Shown in pieces: positions 16,370 through 28,900 of a stretch of 64,000 bases of DNA. The translations under genes and the position numbers were made by a program. The DNA lies in the IMG/VR virus record IMGVR_UViG_3300036715_001865, positions 62,001 through 126,000 of that record; one strand, 5' to 3'. Under the pieces are notes generated by a model. The model searched no databases and was not told the origin of the DNA. It worked only from the letters and a program-made list of their open reading frames with translations. The number at the start of each line of letters is the position of its first letter. The stretch's first letter is position 1. This stretch comes from a virus.

Positions 16370-19300
16370 ATGTCAAGACTTGTAGCACGAGCAGAAAATT
16401 GGGAAAAGGTATATGAGGCATTCCACAATGTCAATTTTGCTGCGTTTGATTATAATACTATCAAACAAAGTTTGTTGGATTATATTAAATTATATTTTCC
16501 TGAAACATTTAATGACTACATAGAAAGTTCAGAGTTTATTGCTCTTATTGAGTCTTTTGCGTATGTAGCTGAGTTGATTGCTTATAGGCTGGATATTGAT
16601 GCTCATGAAAACTTTATTACTGTAGCCCAACGCAAAGATTCAATCTTACGATTGGCCAAATTAGTATCCTACTCAGCTGATAGACCATTACCAGCAAGAG
16701 GATTAGTTAAATTAACTTCCGTAAAAACTACAGAAAATCTTATTGATGCTAATGGGATTAATTTATCCAACAGAACAATCCGTTGGAATGATGTTACAAA
16801 TTTGAACTGGAAAGATCAATTTATCCTTGTTATGGATAGAATTTTAACACAAGAATTTGGAACAGTAAAATCATCTGATAGATTTCAAATAGAAAACGTG
16901 TTATTTGAATTGTATGCATTAAATATTAGTCCATTAACCTCTGGAGCTATGCCATATAATGCAACCGTAAACAATAAATCATTGAATATGGAATTAGTAC
17001 CAGTTGAATATAATTCAACTGATGGTATTATTGAACGACGTCCATATAATGGAGCAAATTTTACCCTATTGTATGGTAGAGACGGATTGGGAGATTCATC
17101 AGATACCACAGGATTCTTTTGTTTTACAAAACAAGGAACATTAAGAAGGTTTCGTAAAGAATTTGATGGAGTAACACCTAATCAAACATATGAAATCCCA
17201 ATGAACAACGCCAACGAAACAGATGTTTGGGTTAATAATGTTGATCCCATCACTGGCAAAATTTTAGATATTCCACACCTTTTACCACAAAAAAGAGATA
17301 TACAAACAGGGTATACAGGTGAGTGGGTTCAAGTTGATTTGGCACACGCTCAAAACGTTATTTTTAACACTAACCCACGTAGAGCAAAATATGAAGTAGA
17401 GACTAGAGATAATAGTAGAGCACGAATAATCTTTGGTGATGGGGAATTTGCTGACATTCCATCTGGCACGTTTGACTTTTGGTTACGTGAATCTGTTGAT
17501 GAAGATATTATCATCTCACAATCATCTGTGGTCGATAAAACTATATCAATGACCTATGTGGACCAATATAACAGAACTCAAACATTTTCTTTTACATTCT
17601 CACTAATTAATTCGTTGCAGAATAATTCCTCAGCGGAAACTTTGGAACATATTAGAACTACTGCTCCAGCTGTATACTATTCCCAAGACCGTATGGTTAA
17701 TGGTCAAGATTATAACAATTTCATGTTACAAGATTCTTCGATTTTAAAACTGAGATCGTTGAATAGAACATTTGCAGGGGATTCCAAATATATTACTTGG
17801 CATGACCCAAGTACCACGTATGAAAATGTTAAATTGGTGGGAAACGATGGAGCTTTGTATTTTTACGAAAAAACTGAAGGGCAAGTTACGTCCGTTGTTC
17901 CAGATATTAATAGTTTAATCACTTCTTTTATTGAGCCATTACTATCATCAACTGATATATTTTTGTATGTATCTAGTTTTGGTGTACCCATATCGAAGTT
18001 TAGACGAAGTTTCAATACAACTGAATATGAGAGATTGTCTATTAATTTAACTCCTCCACCTTCACCAACCACAATAAAAATGTATTATAATTTGGTAACA
18101 TTTGATTGGTTTGTGCTTAGAACCTCAGATGACCCAAGCACAAACCTGGATATGTTAGCAGCAGGGTGGCCACAAAGTTTTATTGGAACTCCATTAATCA
18201 CAGTATCTCAACAACAAACAGAACAAAAATATGTTGTTAATAGACAAGCCAAAAGATTGATTTTTCAAAGCCCAACTACAACATTCTGGAATACCAACAA
18301 TGCGTCTAGTGTTATTGATTATAATACATTAGCATCTAATTTTGATAAAATTTGCATCTTGCAAGCAAACTCAAACTATAACCGTGATAGTATCCTAAAA
18401 AGAAATTGGAATTTTAATGTTCTAGGAGTGGAAAGTATTGAAACTGGTATTAACGTTGGATTAACGGATATTAATAGATTATCAGTTATACCTGTTGATG
18501 AAAACGGTGACGGTGTACCTGATCATATGGATATCAATGACAGTAGTAGCCCGTTAGGTTTAGCTGATATAATGAAACCTAAAATTACTGTTGACTTGGT
18601 TGGGGTATTAAATCCATTACCAAGTGCTGGTATCAGAGTGGTGTTACCTATATATTATGTTGTAGGCCAAAGTGACGTATCAGTAACCAGTTTAAGTGGA
18701 AAAGATGTTGTATTTGGTGTTGATTGGATCGAAGATGCAGTTGATGCCACATTAATTTCCAACGCAATTATTCTTAAAGGAAATGTATTGGGCGGTTCGT
18801 TGGTTGAAATTTCAGTGAACGATTATGTGTACTTTGTAAGAGATACTCCATATAGTGAATGGACTGTAGCTGGAAGTACACCGGACAATATGACATATTA
18901 TGTTGTGGAACAATCCATTGATAGGGAATTGGCTAATATAGGTAGTAATGGACTTGGATTAGTTAAGCGTGAAATAGGTAGATCAGATTTGAATTTTATG
19001 TGGTTTCATCATTCACCTCGGTACCATCTTATCGATCCAGCTGCTTCAAATATAATAGACACCCTTATAATTCAAAAGGGATATTTCTTTGCTCTTAAAC
19101 GTTGGTTGGAAGACCCATTAGCACCCGCTCCTATTCCACCTACCCCACTGGATTTGAGATTAGCGTATGGATACCTGTTGAAAAATAAGATGATATCTGA
19201 TACAGTTGTATTACATCCTGGGAAAATAAAATTGTTATTTGGACCAAAAGCTATATTACCAGTTCAATCTAGGTTTAAAGTTATTAGAACATCTGATAAC

Positions 19301-19846
19301 TCAATGACTGATAACCAGATTAAAACTATAATAGTGTCCACCATTCGTAACTTTTTCGACTTAACAGTGTGGGAGTTTGGGGAAACCTTTTATTTTACAG
19401 AATTGGCAACCGCTATACACGCATCATTACCAATAGAAATTTCAACCGTGGTTATGGTACCTGTGTATTCAGGTAGTTATTTTGGTGATTTGTTTCAAAT
19501 TCAAGCTCAAGAGGATGAGTTATTTTACCCTGATATATCTGTAAATGACATTGATATTGTAACAGAAATCAACTCAACAATAATTAAATCTGGAACAAAA
19601 ACAATTTGTCCAATTCAACAACCTAATGTATCAGCTGCAGTAACATATGAGTATGCGGATGAATTTACACAACTAGTGCCAGCAATAACCTGGACGGTAG
19701 TTCACGACTTGGGTTACTACCCAATTGTGAGTGTGTTTGATTCTGCTGCTAATGAAATAGTTCCATTAACAGTTGACCACTTATCTAACAAAAAAATATC
19801 TATCACATTTGGAGCACTGACTGTGGGTACAGTTAGATTAGTTTAA
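16370..19846 (+). CDS. 6: Baseplate wedge subunit gp6
   Basis: An 1158-residue protein in the gp6 (GpJ-like) position after gene 25. T4 gp6 is 660 aa and forms the inner iris of the baseplate. The N-terminal part has the family pattern IKQSLLDYIKLYFPETFNDY, then LIESFAYVAELIAYRLDIDAHENFI and LAKLVSYSADRP. The middle carries APAVYYSQDRMVNGQDYNNF, the conserved Gp6/J core. The extra length is a C-terminal extension whose last ~60 residues (WTVVHDLGYYPIVSVFDSAA) form a small beta module also found in the two short proteins at 36768 and 37029. Late promoter and AGAAGAG binding site are present. Confidence 0.88.
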   Translation: MSRLVARAENWEKVYEAFHNVNFAAFDYNTIKQSLLDYIKLYFPETFNDYIESSEFIALIESFAYVAELIAYRLDIDAHENFITVAQRKDSILRLAKLVSYSADRPLPARGLVKLTSVKTTENLIDANGINLSNRTIRWNDVTNLNWKDQFILVMDRILTQEFGTVKSSDRFQIENVLFELYALNISPLTSGAMPYNATVNNKSLNMELVPVEYNSTDGIIERRPYNGANFTLLYGRDGLGDSSDTTGFFCFTKQGTLRRFRKEFDGVTPNQTYEIPMNNANETDVWVNNVDPITGKILDIPHLLPQKRDIQTGYTGEWVQVDLAHAQNVIFNTNPRRAKYEVETRDNSRARIIFGDGEFADIPSGTFDFWLRESVDEDIIISQSSVVDKTISMTYVDQYNRTQTFSFTFSLINSLQNNSSAETLEHIRTTAPAVYYSQDRMVNGQDYNNFMLQDSSILKLRSLNRTFAGDSKYITWHDPSTTYENVKLVGNDGALYFYEKTEGQVTSVVPDINSLITSFIEPLLSSTDIFLYVSSFGVPISKFRRSFNTTEYERLSINLTPPPSPTTIKMYYNLVTFDWFVLRTSDDPSTNLDMLAAGWPQSFIGTPLITVSQQQTEQKYVVNRQAKRLIFQSPTTTFWNTNNASSVIDYNTLASNFDKICILQANSNYNRDSILKRNWNFNVLGVESIETGINVGLTDINRLSVIPVDENGDGVPDHMDINDSSSPLGLADIMKPKITVDLVGVLNPLPSAGIRVVLPIYYVVGQSDVSVTSLSGKDVVFGVDWIEDAVDATLISNAIILKGNVLGGSLVEISVNDYVYFVRDTPYSEWTVAGSTPDNMTYYVVEQSIDRELANIGSNGLGLVKREIGRSDLNFMWFHHSPRYHLIDPAASNIIDTLIIQKGYFFALKRWLEDPLAPAPIPPTPLDLRLAYGYLLKNKMISDTVVLHPGKIKLLFGPKAILPVQSRFKVIRTSDNSMTDNQIKTIIVSTIRNFFDLTVWEFGETFYFTELATAIHASLPIEISTVVMVPVYSGSYFGDLFQIQAQEDELFYPDISVNDIDIVTEINSTIIKSGTKTICPIQQPNVSAAVTYEYADEFTQLVPAITWTVVHDLGYYPIVSVFDSAANEIVPLTVDHLSNKKISITFGALTVGTVRLV

Positions 19847-19872
19847 AACCATGGGTTTATACCATAGGTAAC

Positions 19873-19903
19873 CCTCTTATAAATATTAAAATGATATAAG
19901 AGG
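19873..19903 (+). promoter_or_regulatory. Late promoter (19878-19885) whose upstream arm pairs with the downstream ribosome binding site
   Basis: CCTCTTAT at 19873-19880 is complementary to ATAAGAGG at 19896-19903, which includes the GAGG binding site of the GTG-started gene at 19913. TATAAATA starts inside the first arm, so late transcripts lack that arm and leave the site open. Read-through RNA could mask it. Confidence 0.75.
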
Positions 19904-19912
19904 AACTTACCT

Positions 19913-22900
19913 GTGGCTAACAACAAATATTCAGATCACAACAAATCACAAATTAACTTTGGTGGATATATACCAGGGGTATATCACTCTGATGTAAATG
20001 ATACTATGACTGATGTAGTATTTGATAGATATTTTACCAAAGATGATACGGTCCAAGTTACTGGGTTTGTTGGAACAGGTAACCCTACAGCATTAATTAA
20101 TAGACAAATTCAAGAGGTGTCATACGATACCCATGACTTAGCACATAGACAAGCATATCAACTTGCACCCACAATTTACAATAAAGTTGGAACTGTTGAA
20201 ACATCTATGTCATTTCAAAACTTCTTAACTCAACTCGAACTTCAAGGTGTTGAAATTAATAGATTGCCAATATGGGGAGCAGCAACTACATTTAACTGGG
20301 TTCCACCTATTAATATTGACATGCTAGTCAACTACCAAGATTATTTCTGGGATGGTGAGACCTTTGCTGATACTCCTCAATATTTTACAATCGAAAATGT
20401 CTGCAATAAATCCACTGACAAACTAACATCTTATAATATGTTGATGCAACAAAGAGGCATTCATGTATCCATAGTTTCAGTTGATTTTGCTACCAATTCA
20501 TTTAACATTCATGGAAAGTGGGATAATATTTTTGTGTTGGATTATTCTTTCCGCACTTCATTATCATCGACTCCTAATTTAGACAATAAAAATTGGAAAA
20601 CCACAAATGTTGTATATGACAATATGGGTGATAATACAAAAGTTACTGTGCAAGAACAAATAGCTCCTACTGTTCAACCAACTTCACCTATTTTAGGAGA
20701 TTGGTGGTTCAATTCTACAACAAATAATCTGTTTATTTGGAGTGGTACTGTATGGAATGAGTACACAGATTCTATCATGTCACAAGTTGTGATTCCAGCT
20801 CTATTTGTTGTAGAAGGTATTTCATTTGATACCAATGCGTTCATAATCAACGGAAAGCAAGATGATATTTTTGCTCCTGGATTTGTGTTTGTCACAAAAG
20901 ATAGTAACAATTCAAACTTACAACAAAAATATTGGACAGTATACTCTGTACACTTTGACGAAATTACTAACAAAACTACGGTCTTTACTGCTGAATCTTT
21001 AGCCCTACGCAGCGAAACACCTCCATCATCCCCCACATTTATTGGACAATGGTGGTATAATCCAGTCACCAAGGTGTTGAGTGCATGGAATGGAACCACT
21101 TGGACAGCGGTATCAAAAAATGTTATTGTAAACATATCATTAGCAGAGTTGATGGTAATATTCCAATCACAGTTGAACTGTAAATGCCAACATGAGCGTG
21201 GTTGGGATATTGGACAATGGGATGATAATAGCATCGGAAATGTTGCTTGGAATACCAATCTATTGGCTACTATTTCATTTGGAGCAGAGTCTGAATGGAT
21301 GATATACAACACCAACCACCCTGAAACTGAAATGGTTGTTAGTGGAGTAATTCAACCATTATCTCTATGGTATGATACTACCACAAATAATTTATATCAA
21401 TTTGGGGATATTATCCACCAATCACCATCTAGTATCGATTATAGTCCTATATGGAATAAAGTTGCAGCAAATTTTTCTGCTGTATTGCAACTAACTACCT
21501 CTCAAGAAAATTGGGACTATAGTATGGATTGTGATGTACAAACGTTAAACCAATGGTCTAGTCAAAATGATTGGCAACATAAAACAGCCATAAACACATT
21601 TGCTAATGTGAAACGAGCACAACTGCCAATTTTTGAGTATGATTCACAATTGGAATTAAATGAATGGACGAAATTTACCCACAAATGGAAATACCGTCAT
21701 GATCCAGCTGGAACATTTATTCCAACTTCTGTAAGTCCATCTAGGTTGGAATTAGAGCCTATTAAAGCATATAGAGTAGCAGTCATTGGTACAAGTTGGT
21801 ACATCTATCTGTTTGATAATCAATTAAGTACATCTGTTAATGTTAATCTAACAGACTTATTTGTTCCAGGATACAAATTTAGGGTGGTGGATGATATTGG
21901 TTCCTCTAGTGTGTTCACAGTTGAGTGGTCAGAATTCAGATCTTTGGTTAATGCAACCGATCCTAGATTAGTAAGTGATAGTATGGCAACTGTTGTTAAA
22001 ATTAAAGAAACTATTTTTAACGCTTCTAGTGTTGGTGGAGGTATCACCAACACTAGAATTGTACCAAATACCACATCTATTGGAGACATTTGGAATGGAT
22101 ACCATATGCATTGGTGTTTAGACGTAAATGCAACAACATCTGTTGCTACTCAACCCCAACCATTGGATATTTTTAAAGCAGATATAACATCTTCTTACCA
22201 AGCTGTTATAGGAAACCCTGATTTGGTAGGATTCTTGCCACAAGTAGCAGCTGTTAATATTGGGAAATCCTTCCAAGAGATTGTAGTTGATATCGATGGT
22301 GTGGATATAATTGATTTAGTACCTACATTAAAGTACAATCCAACAAAAGCTCGACCATACGCAATAGTTGGAAGTGGAATGCTAAGAGTTTATATTAACG
22401 GAATACGTCAATATGGCACATATGATGAAATACCAACAACAGCAGTTATGAATTATACTGCTGTTGGGATTTCTGTTGTTACTAATACAGAGTTCCAATT
22501 TGTAGCAGGGGTACAATTCAAACCAACTATCACTATTCACATCGGTGATGTGGTACGTATGGAAGTTGGTGTTGCTTCATTTAATGATATGGGAGTGTAT
22601 TCAGTCCCAGTTAGAACTATTGAAGATAATGAACAATTTGCTACATTTGTTGGTAGTGGACTTCAACCAACTTACCAAAGTATGTCACAATATGGACTAC
22701 TAGAGCAAGTTAAAACAAGTGTAAATCAGTATCCACAATTTAATATATACAACATTGTTACAGGAGATGTTGTTCTATCATCACCAATCATCACATTTAA
22801 AGAATCACCAACTGTACCTGTTAATAGATCAGTTCAACGTAGAATTGTAACTTCTGGTGATGATTTTGAATTTGAACAACATTTATTAGATGACAACGAT

Positions 22901-25900
22901 AACCATTTATATGGATACAGAAGTGATAAGACTAATAGTGTTGGAAAGTATTGGTTTTGTCCATTAACTTCAAAGTTAATGTTCATGGATAGACATGCGT
23001 GGCGCAACAGTATTATCGTAACCTTGAGTGATGGAAGTACGGTGTTAAGAGCACCAATTGTTAGTGCTATTGAACCGTCAGTTGCGTTATTAGAAAAATC
23101 TATGTGGTACAACACTGAAACAAATGTGTTACATATTCGCAATAGCTCAAATACAGCTTGGATAAACGGCCCATCAGTTATAGTGAATGATATTGATCCA
23201 TCATTGAGAACCATATGGAGACATGGTATAAACAATGAACAATATGTTCCAAAATATGTTGATAAAAATAGAACTGAAGTGGCTATTGGGGCACCAAATG
23301 GTAGTTGGGAAATTCCTGATCAATGGTTTTTCAATCCAGAGCACAAAAATAACAAAACGGTTAAATATTCACAATTACTAACACATTTTTCTTCTATAAT
23401 AGAAAAACAGCAAACCACTCTAGGTTTAATTGGAGGTGGGGTATTCACAAAAGTACAAGCTGAATATAATTATGGTGTTGGTGGGACAATTAAGGAACTA
23501 AATGGAGCATTTGATACTCTTATTTCAGCAATTAATGTTACTAATGTTACTCCTGTTGGAGTAATGGAATATGCTGCTGCCGAATATAATTCAAACCTTC
23601 GATTTGTTCGAGATTTATTCAACAGATCTATTGTAGATTTGTTTAGGTCATATGTGGTTGAAGGAGCAGAATCGTTTTCTAGCTATGTAACAAAAAGTGT
23701 CATATTTGCATATGAAGATAATGATTACACGGCATCTGTATATGGTGATACCACTGCATATGATGAAGTTACAAAAGAAGGGGTAAAAAATTGGATTGCA
23801 ACTGCTCCTATGTTTGGACTAGCTCCAGCCTTTGTCCCACATGTGTTGAATGATGGACAATTCGTCCAAGTGTTTCATCATGATGGCCACAGAACTAACA
23901 TTAACTATACATTAGCAGAAGAAGATGCGGTAGCTAGAAAAATTATATCATTATCAGACCCTAGATACGTGGGATATAAATTAGGTGCACTAGGTGCGTC
24001 CAACCCACCACAAACTGAACAAGAGTTTATAACTATGTTCGGTGGTGAAATTAGATCAGGGGTTTGTTGGTATGATACACAATCTCCTCGAAAATTTTAT
24101 AGATGCAATGTATATTCTGTAGGAGCAGTACATCCATCATTTTATATGGATGGTAAAGAAATTGCGGATGGTATATTATATTACAATACTATAGCCCACT
24201 GTACTTTTAAAAAAATAGGACTAAGCTGGGTAGCTGAAACTGTACCGGGTTCATATGAGTTATCACCAATATGGGCAATAGTTAGTTTTGAAGAATTATT
24301 AGGTGATTTGTATTTGGAATTGGAAACTAGATTGTATGCTAGATGTAAAAACATTAAACCTGTGTATAACTATGCAACTCTAACACCAACTCCAGCTGAG
24401 TCTGTGGTGTTTCAATCTAATTATAGAAAACGATTTGATGAATATACAGTTAATCATTCGGTGCCTGCACCATTAATAAACACACAATATAGACAAATTG
24501 ATGCATTTACGTGGAATTATGTAACTAGCACCATTGTAAGTGCTCCTCATGCTGGAATTGTACCAACAAATTCAGTTTGTTGGCAATCATTGTATACTAA
24601 TTGGTTCGGTACTTCATATCCACATTTAGAACCTTGGAAATTACAAGGGTATTTGAATAAACCAACTTGGTGGGATGCTGAATACTTAGAGTCAACAGTT
24701 GTGAAAAATTGGACACCAAACACACACTATAATACAAATGACAATTTTGTTCATGTTGGGACGAGATATAAAGTTGTAGTATCATATACTTCAGGACCTA
24801 CTTTTGATGTTATAGATGTGGCGAACACCACTACTATAATCAGAAGATGGAAATTTACATATGCCCCTACTAGTACATCTATTGGTATTGGGATGTGGGA
24901 AAACATTCGCAGTGGACAGGTTCCTGTAGGAAGAACATATCCTAATGGAATCATAAGCACAGGAAATTCATACTTAGATGGTCAACAGTTGCAAACATAT
25001 TTGTATTTTGGAGTTAATATTTCAAATAATACAATATCAGGAGGATATACTCCTGACCAACTATTGCCACCATATTATTTAACCAATGATGTTCATATTC
25101 GTTCATTATTCAATTCAATGGTACAAATAAATGCCCCTGATGCTGATTATGTGTTTGGTGATAGTAGTCCAATTGAGTGGCAATGGACTGTGTCTGCTCA
25201 ATATGCATATGATACACCAATAATTGCATTTATCATGCAACCAGTTAATTTTTTACATGCTGCATTTGGGCCAAGATATTCTACAGCTGATTTATTAGAG
25301 GTAGATATTGCATTTGGCCAAGTGTATAGCCATGTGGATACTATGTTTCATGGTGACATGTATAACACCAATCAAGTATATAAAGCTCCAGGGTTGAACC
25401 AATGGTATGTTAATTATAATAGATTTGCAGGGTATGATACAAATGGTGAGTTTAGAGAATTGTGGGTTGGTTGGAAACCATTGTTGACATACCGATTCAA
25501 TGGAATAGTTGATACTGGCACATTAGATGTGTCAAATAAACATTTTAGTTTAATAGACCAAGATTACAATGTAATACTGGCTAATAATGGCGCATTTAAG
25601 GAAATGTGGGTTGATGCGTTCAATGTAAGTGTTGTTGGTATACCACCTGCAATTATTCAATACAATAACCAAGGTAAATGGAAAATGGAAATCAGTAGTT
25701 TGGCAGATATTGCAAGAGATATCTACTACTATGATGTAAAAGCATATCCATTTGTTGTAGACACCACATCAAATGAATGTTATGCATATCGATACACAAT
25801 TACTAATATCGACCAATCAGCTAAACGGTTGTATGTTTCAGGAAACGAAACAGATATTTTTGTACATGGATCCACGGTGACCGTTGCTAGATCTACATCT

Positions 25901-28900
25901 CTAAATGGTAATTATACGGTAGTATCATCTGTTTATGAAGCTAGTGTGGACAGAACAAGAATAAATGTGGCAGAACTGCTTCCAAGTTCATTGGTCGATG
26001 GGGTTGTGTATGTGTCATCATTTGCATTGCCTTGGTCTACTGGGGATATGGTAGTTCTAGGTTCAGACAAAGGATTACCAGCTCCATTAGTACCCAACAC
26101 TCCATATTATGTGGTAAATGTTGGCAATCAAACATTCAAACTAGCAGAAACTTTTAATGATGCATTGATGGGCATTACTATAGATATTACTACTAATGGT
26201 ATGGGCATACACACTGTTGCTGAAATAGTAAGCTCCTTCTTAGTATTTGGTGGTGATGGGCATTCAAAAGAAACTTGGTTCCATTACACATTAGATAAAA
26301 GTAGAATACTTAAGATGGCTGCTCCACAGGTATTAAATGGAATGCAAACCCTTATTAATATAATTGATGGATATGCAGAATATCAGCGTGATCAAGGTAT
26401 AATTTTGGACTCTGCTGACTCTAACGATTTTGATCCAAATAGTGGTAGATTAGTTAATTGGTCTTTAGAAACTGAACGTTTTATTAATTGGGCGTATGGA
26501 TTAAGAAGATCCAGAATGAATGTTAGTGATAGATATGAGTTTAGTGTCAACACAACTGACAATACAATAACTGCAATTGATTCAATCCCAATTTGGGTAA
26601 GTGGAACTGCGATTCAAGTATCTACAACTGGGTCTTTGCCAAGTCCATTGTATGCACCTGACGTGTACTATATTGTACAAACATCTGTACCAGGTGTATT
26701 TAAATTATCAGCATCTCGTGACACTAGCTACCCAGCTTTTCACATCGACTTGCTTACTCAAGGAAGTGGACATTTTTATGTAGCAACCAAAACACTGTTG
26801 GTAAGTTATCCAACTTTTGAAATAAACCCTGCTAGAAATAATATTTGGTTAGATACTCCTGAGGGAGTGTTGTCTAATGTTGTTAGTGGACCATATACTG
26901 ATATCAGAGTGCGTCAAACTATATTTGACCAATATGGTAGACCAATGGGAGCAGATAAATTAATTGTTAACCGTCAAGATAAACGAAATAGAGTATCTGT
27001 GATTCCACAAATAACAAACGATGTTGATTTATTTTACACCGACGACCCTTATAATTATATTCACTTGGGTGGAGGCCATTTCTTCTTAGAAGGGTACGAA
27101 CATTTTATTATATTTAATCCGTATACTGTTGGTGGGGCATTGGTGTATGATTCATTTTTAGGACTAAATTCAAAGAAATTTGAAATGGATTTCTTTAAAA
27201 AAGCAGAATATAACTTGAGACCAACACTTGGAGGATATTTCTTAGATGGACACAAATTCACAAGAAATATTGAAGGTGCTGCTACAGACTTACAAGAGTA
27301 TTATGATGTATATGCTGGTTCTGAAAATACAACAACTAAACATTTATCAAGAGCATTGTTAGGATATACAGGTACTACTGATTATATGAATTTGTTGAAT
27401 GTTAATTCAAAATCACAGTTCATATTCTACCGTGGAATGTTACATGCAAAGGGTTCTGTTGCAAGTATTCTAGCATATATTAACTCTCGTCATTTTGTTG
27501 ATGCTAGTATTGATGACTATTGGGCTGTTAAAATAGCTGACTTTGGTGATAGTAGAATTCGGGTATACCCAGAAGTGTTAATCCACGCTGAAGATGAAGT
27601 GGTTGACGATGTGCGATTGGAATTTGTAGGTTTGTATGATGATCCAAATAGAGAGGATGTTATTGATGCAACCACAAATAAAGGGTTTAATTTGGTAACA
27701 TTTGGAGATGATTCTAGGTGGAATAATTTTCCTGAGCAACGAGCTGAAATCATTCAACCTCTATTTTTAGATGCTGAAGTGTCTGATATAACTAGAATTT
27801 TGGTAGCTCCAGTTCCTCCATCTTCAATGAAAAGTACTGATTTTGAATATTGGTTTAATCTATCAGATTGGTCATTGAGAATGTGGAATGGTGTTGATTG
27901 GAGCACATTAGTTAAAAATAAGATTCAGTTTGATGGAGATTATATGTATTGGAAACACAATAAACCGTGTGATGATGTGCGTATGTTCCGTAAAAATATC
28001 AGATTGGCTTCTACACCAGTTGAAATACGATATGCACACGCTACTGCCTCAACATTTGTGGTTGGTGGAGATTTATCTGCAAGTATGTATGCCACAGCTG
28101 TTATTGAAGTATTAGGCACTGCACTGAATAATGGACAGTATCCAATTTTGGGATCGGTATATGATAACGTAACTAATACCACAACAATTACAGTTAATAA
28201 ACCAGTTGCAGCTGATCAAGGGAACGGTGGAACTATTATTAGATTAACCAATGTATCAATTATCAATGCGTTTGCTCACGATGCAGCAGTTAATTCACCA
28301 AACACTTTAACAATATTTGGGGATGTGTCATCAAGTATATACATTGGAACAAATATCACTATATCCAACAGTGTGGCAAATAATGGTACTTATCTTGTTA
28401 AGAGTTCAGTGTATGATACTATATCAAAAAACACATTAGTATCCATGGATGATACAACACCATTGTTGTATACAGAAATTGGTGGAACCGTGTCTTATAT
28501 TAATATTGATTTTGATATGTACGAGACTATTCCACTAAATCCTCCAGATACTGGTATATATCATTATGAGGCTGTTAATTCTAGTGTTGTAAGATTGGAT
28601 CAATTGGAATTTTATGATATTATTACCATTTATTCAATATCTCCATCACCACACAAGATTAATCCTGCAAAATTAGTGGACAAAAAGACAAATGTGGTTC
28701 AAGAACAGATACCATTATGGCACCCTGCGTTTGGAATCCATGATTATAGATCTGCTCACAATATTGATATTACATCATCTATTGATCCATCTGTATATTC
28801 AACAACATTAAATCTTACTGACAACAGTGGCCAAGTCTGGAATTTTTCCAACGTGGGAACTATTTGGTATGATACATCTAGTGTTGGATATGTGCCTTAT

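Noticed and set aside
26601-26783. Short frames inside the giant structural gene
   Set aside because: They are other-frame readings of a long intact gene, without initiation signals.
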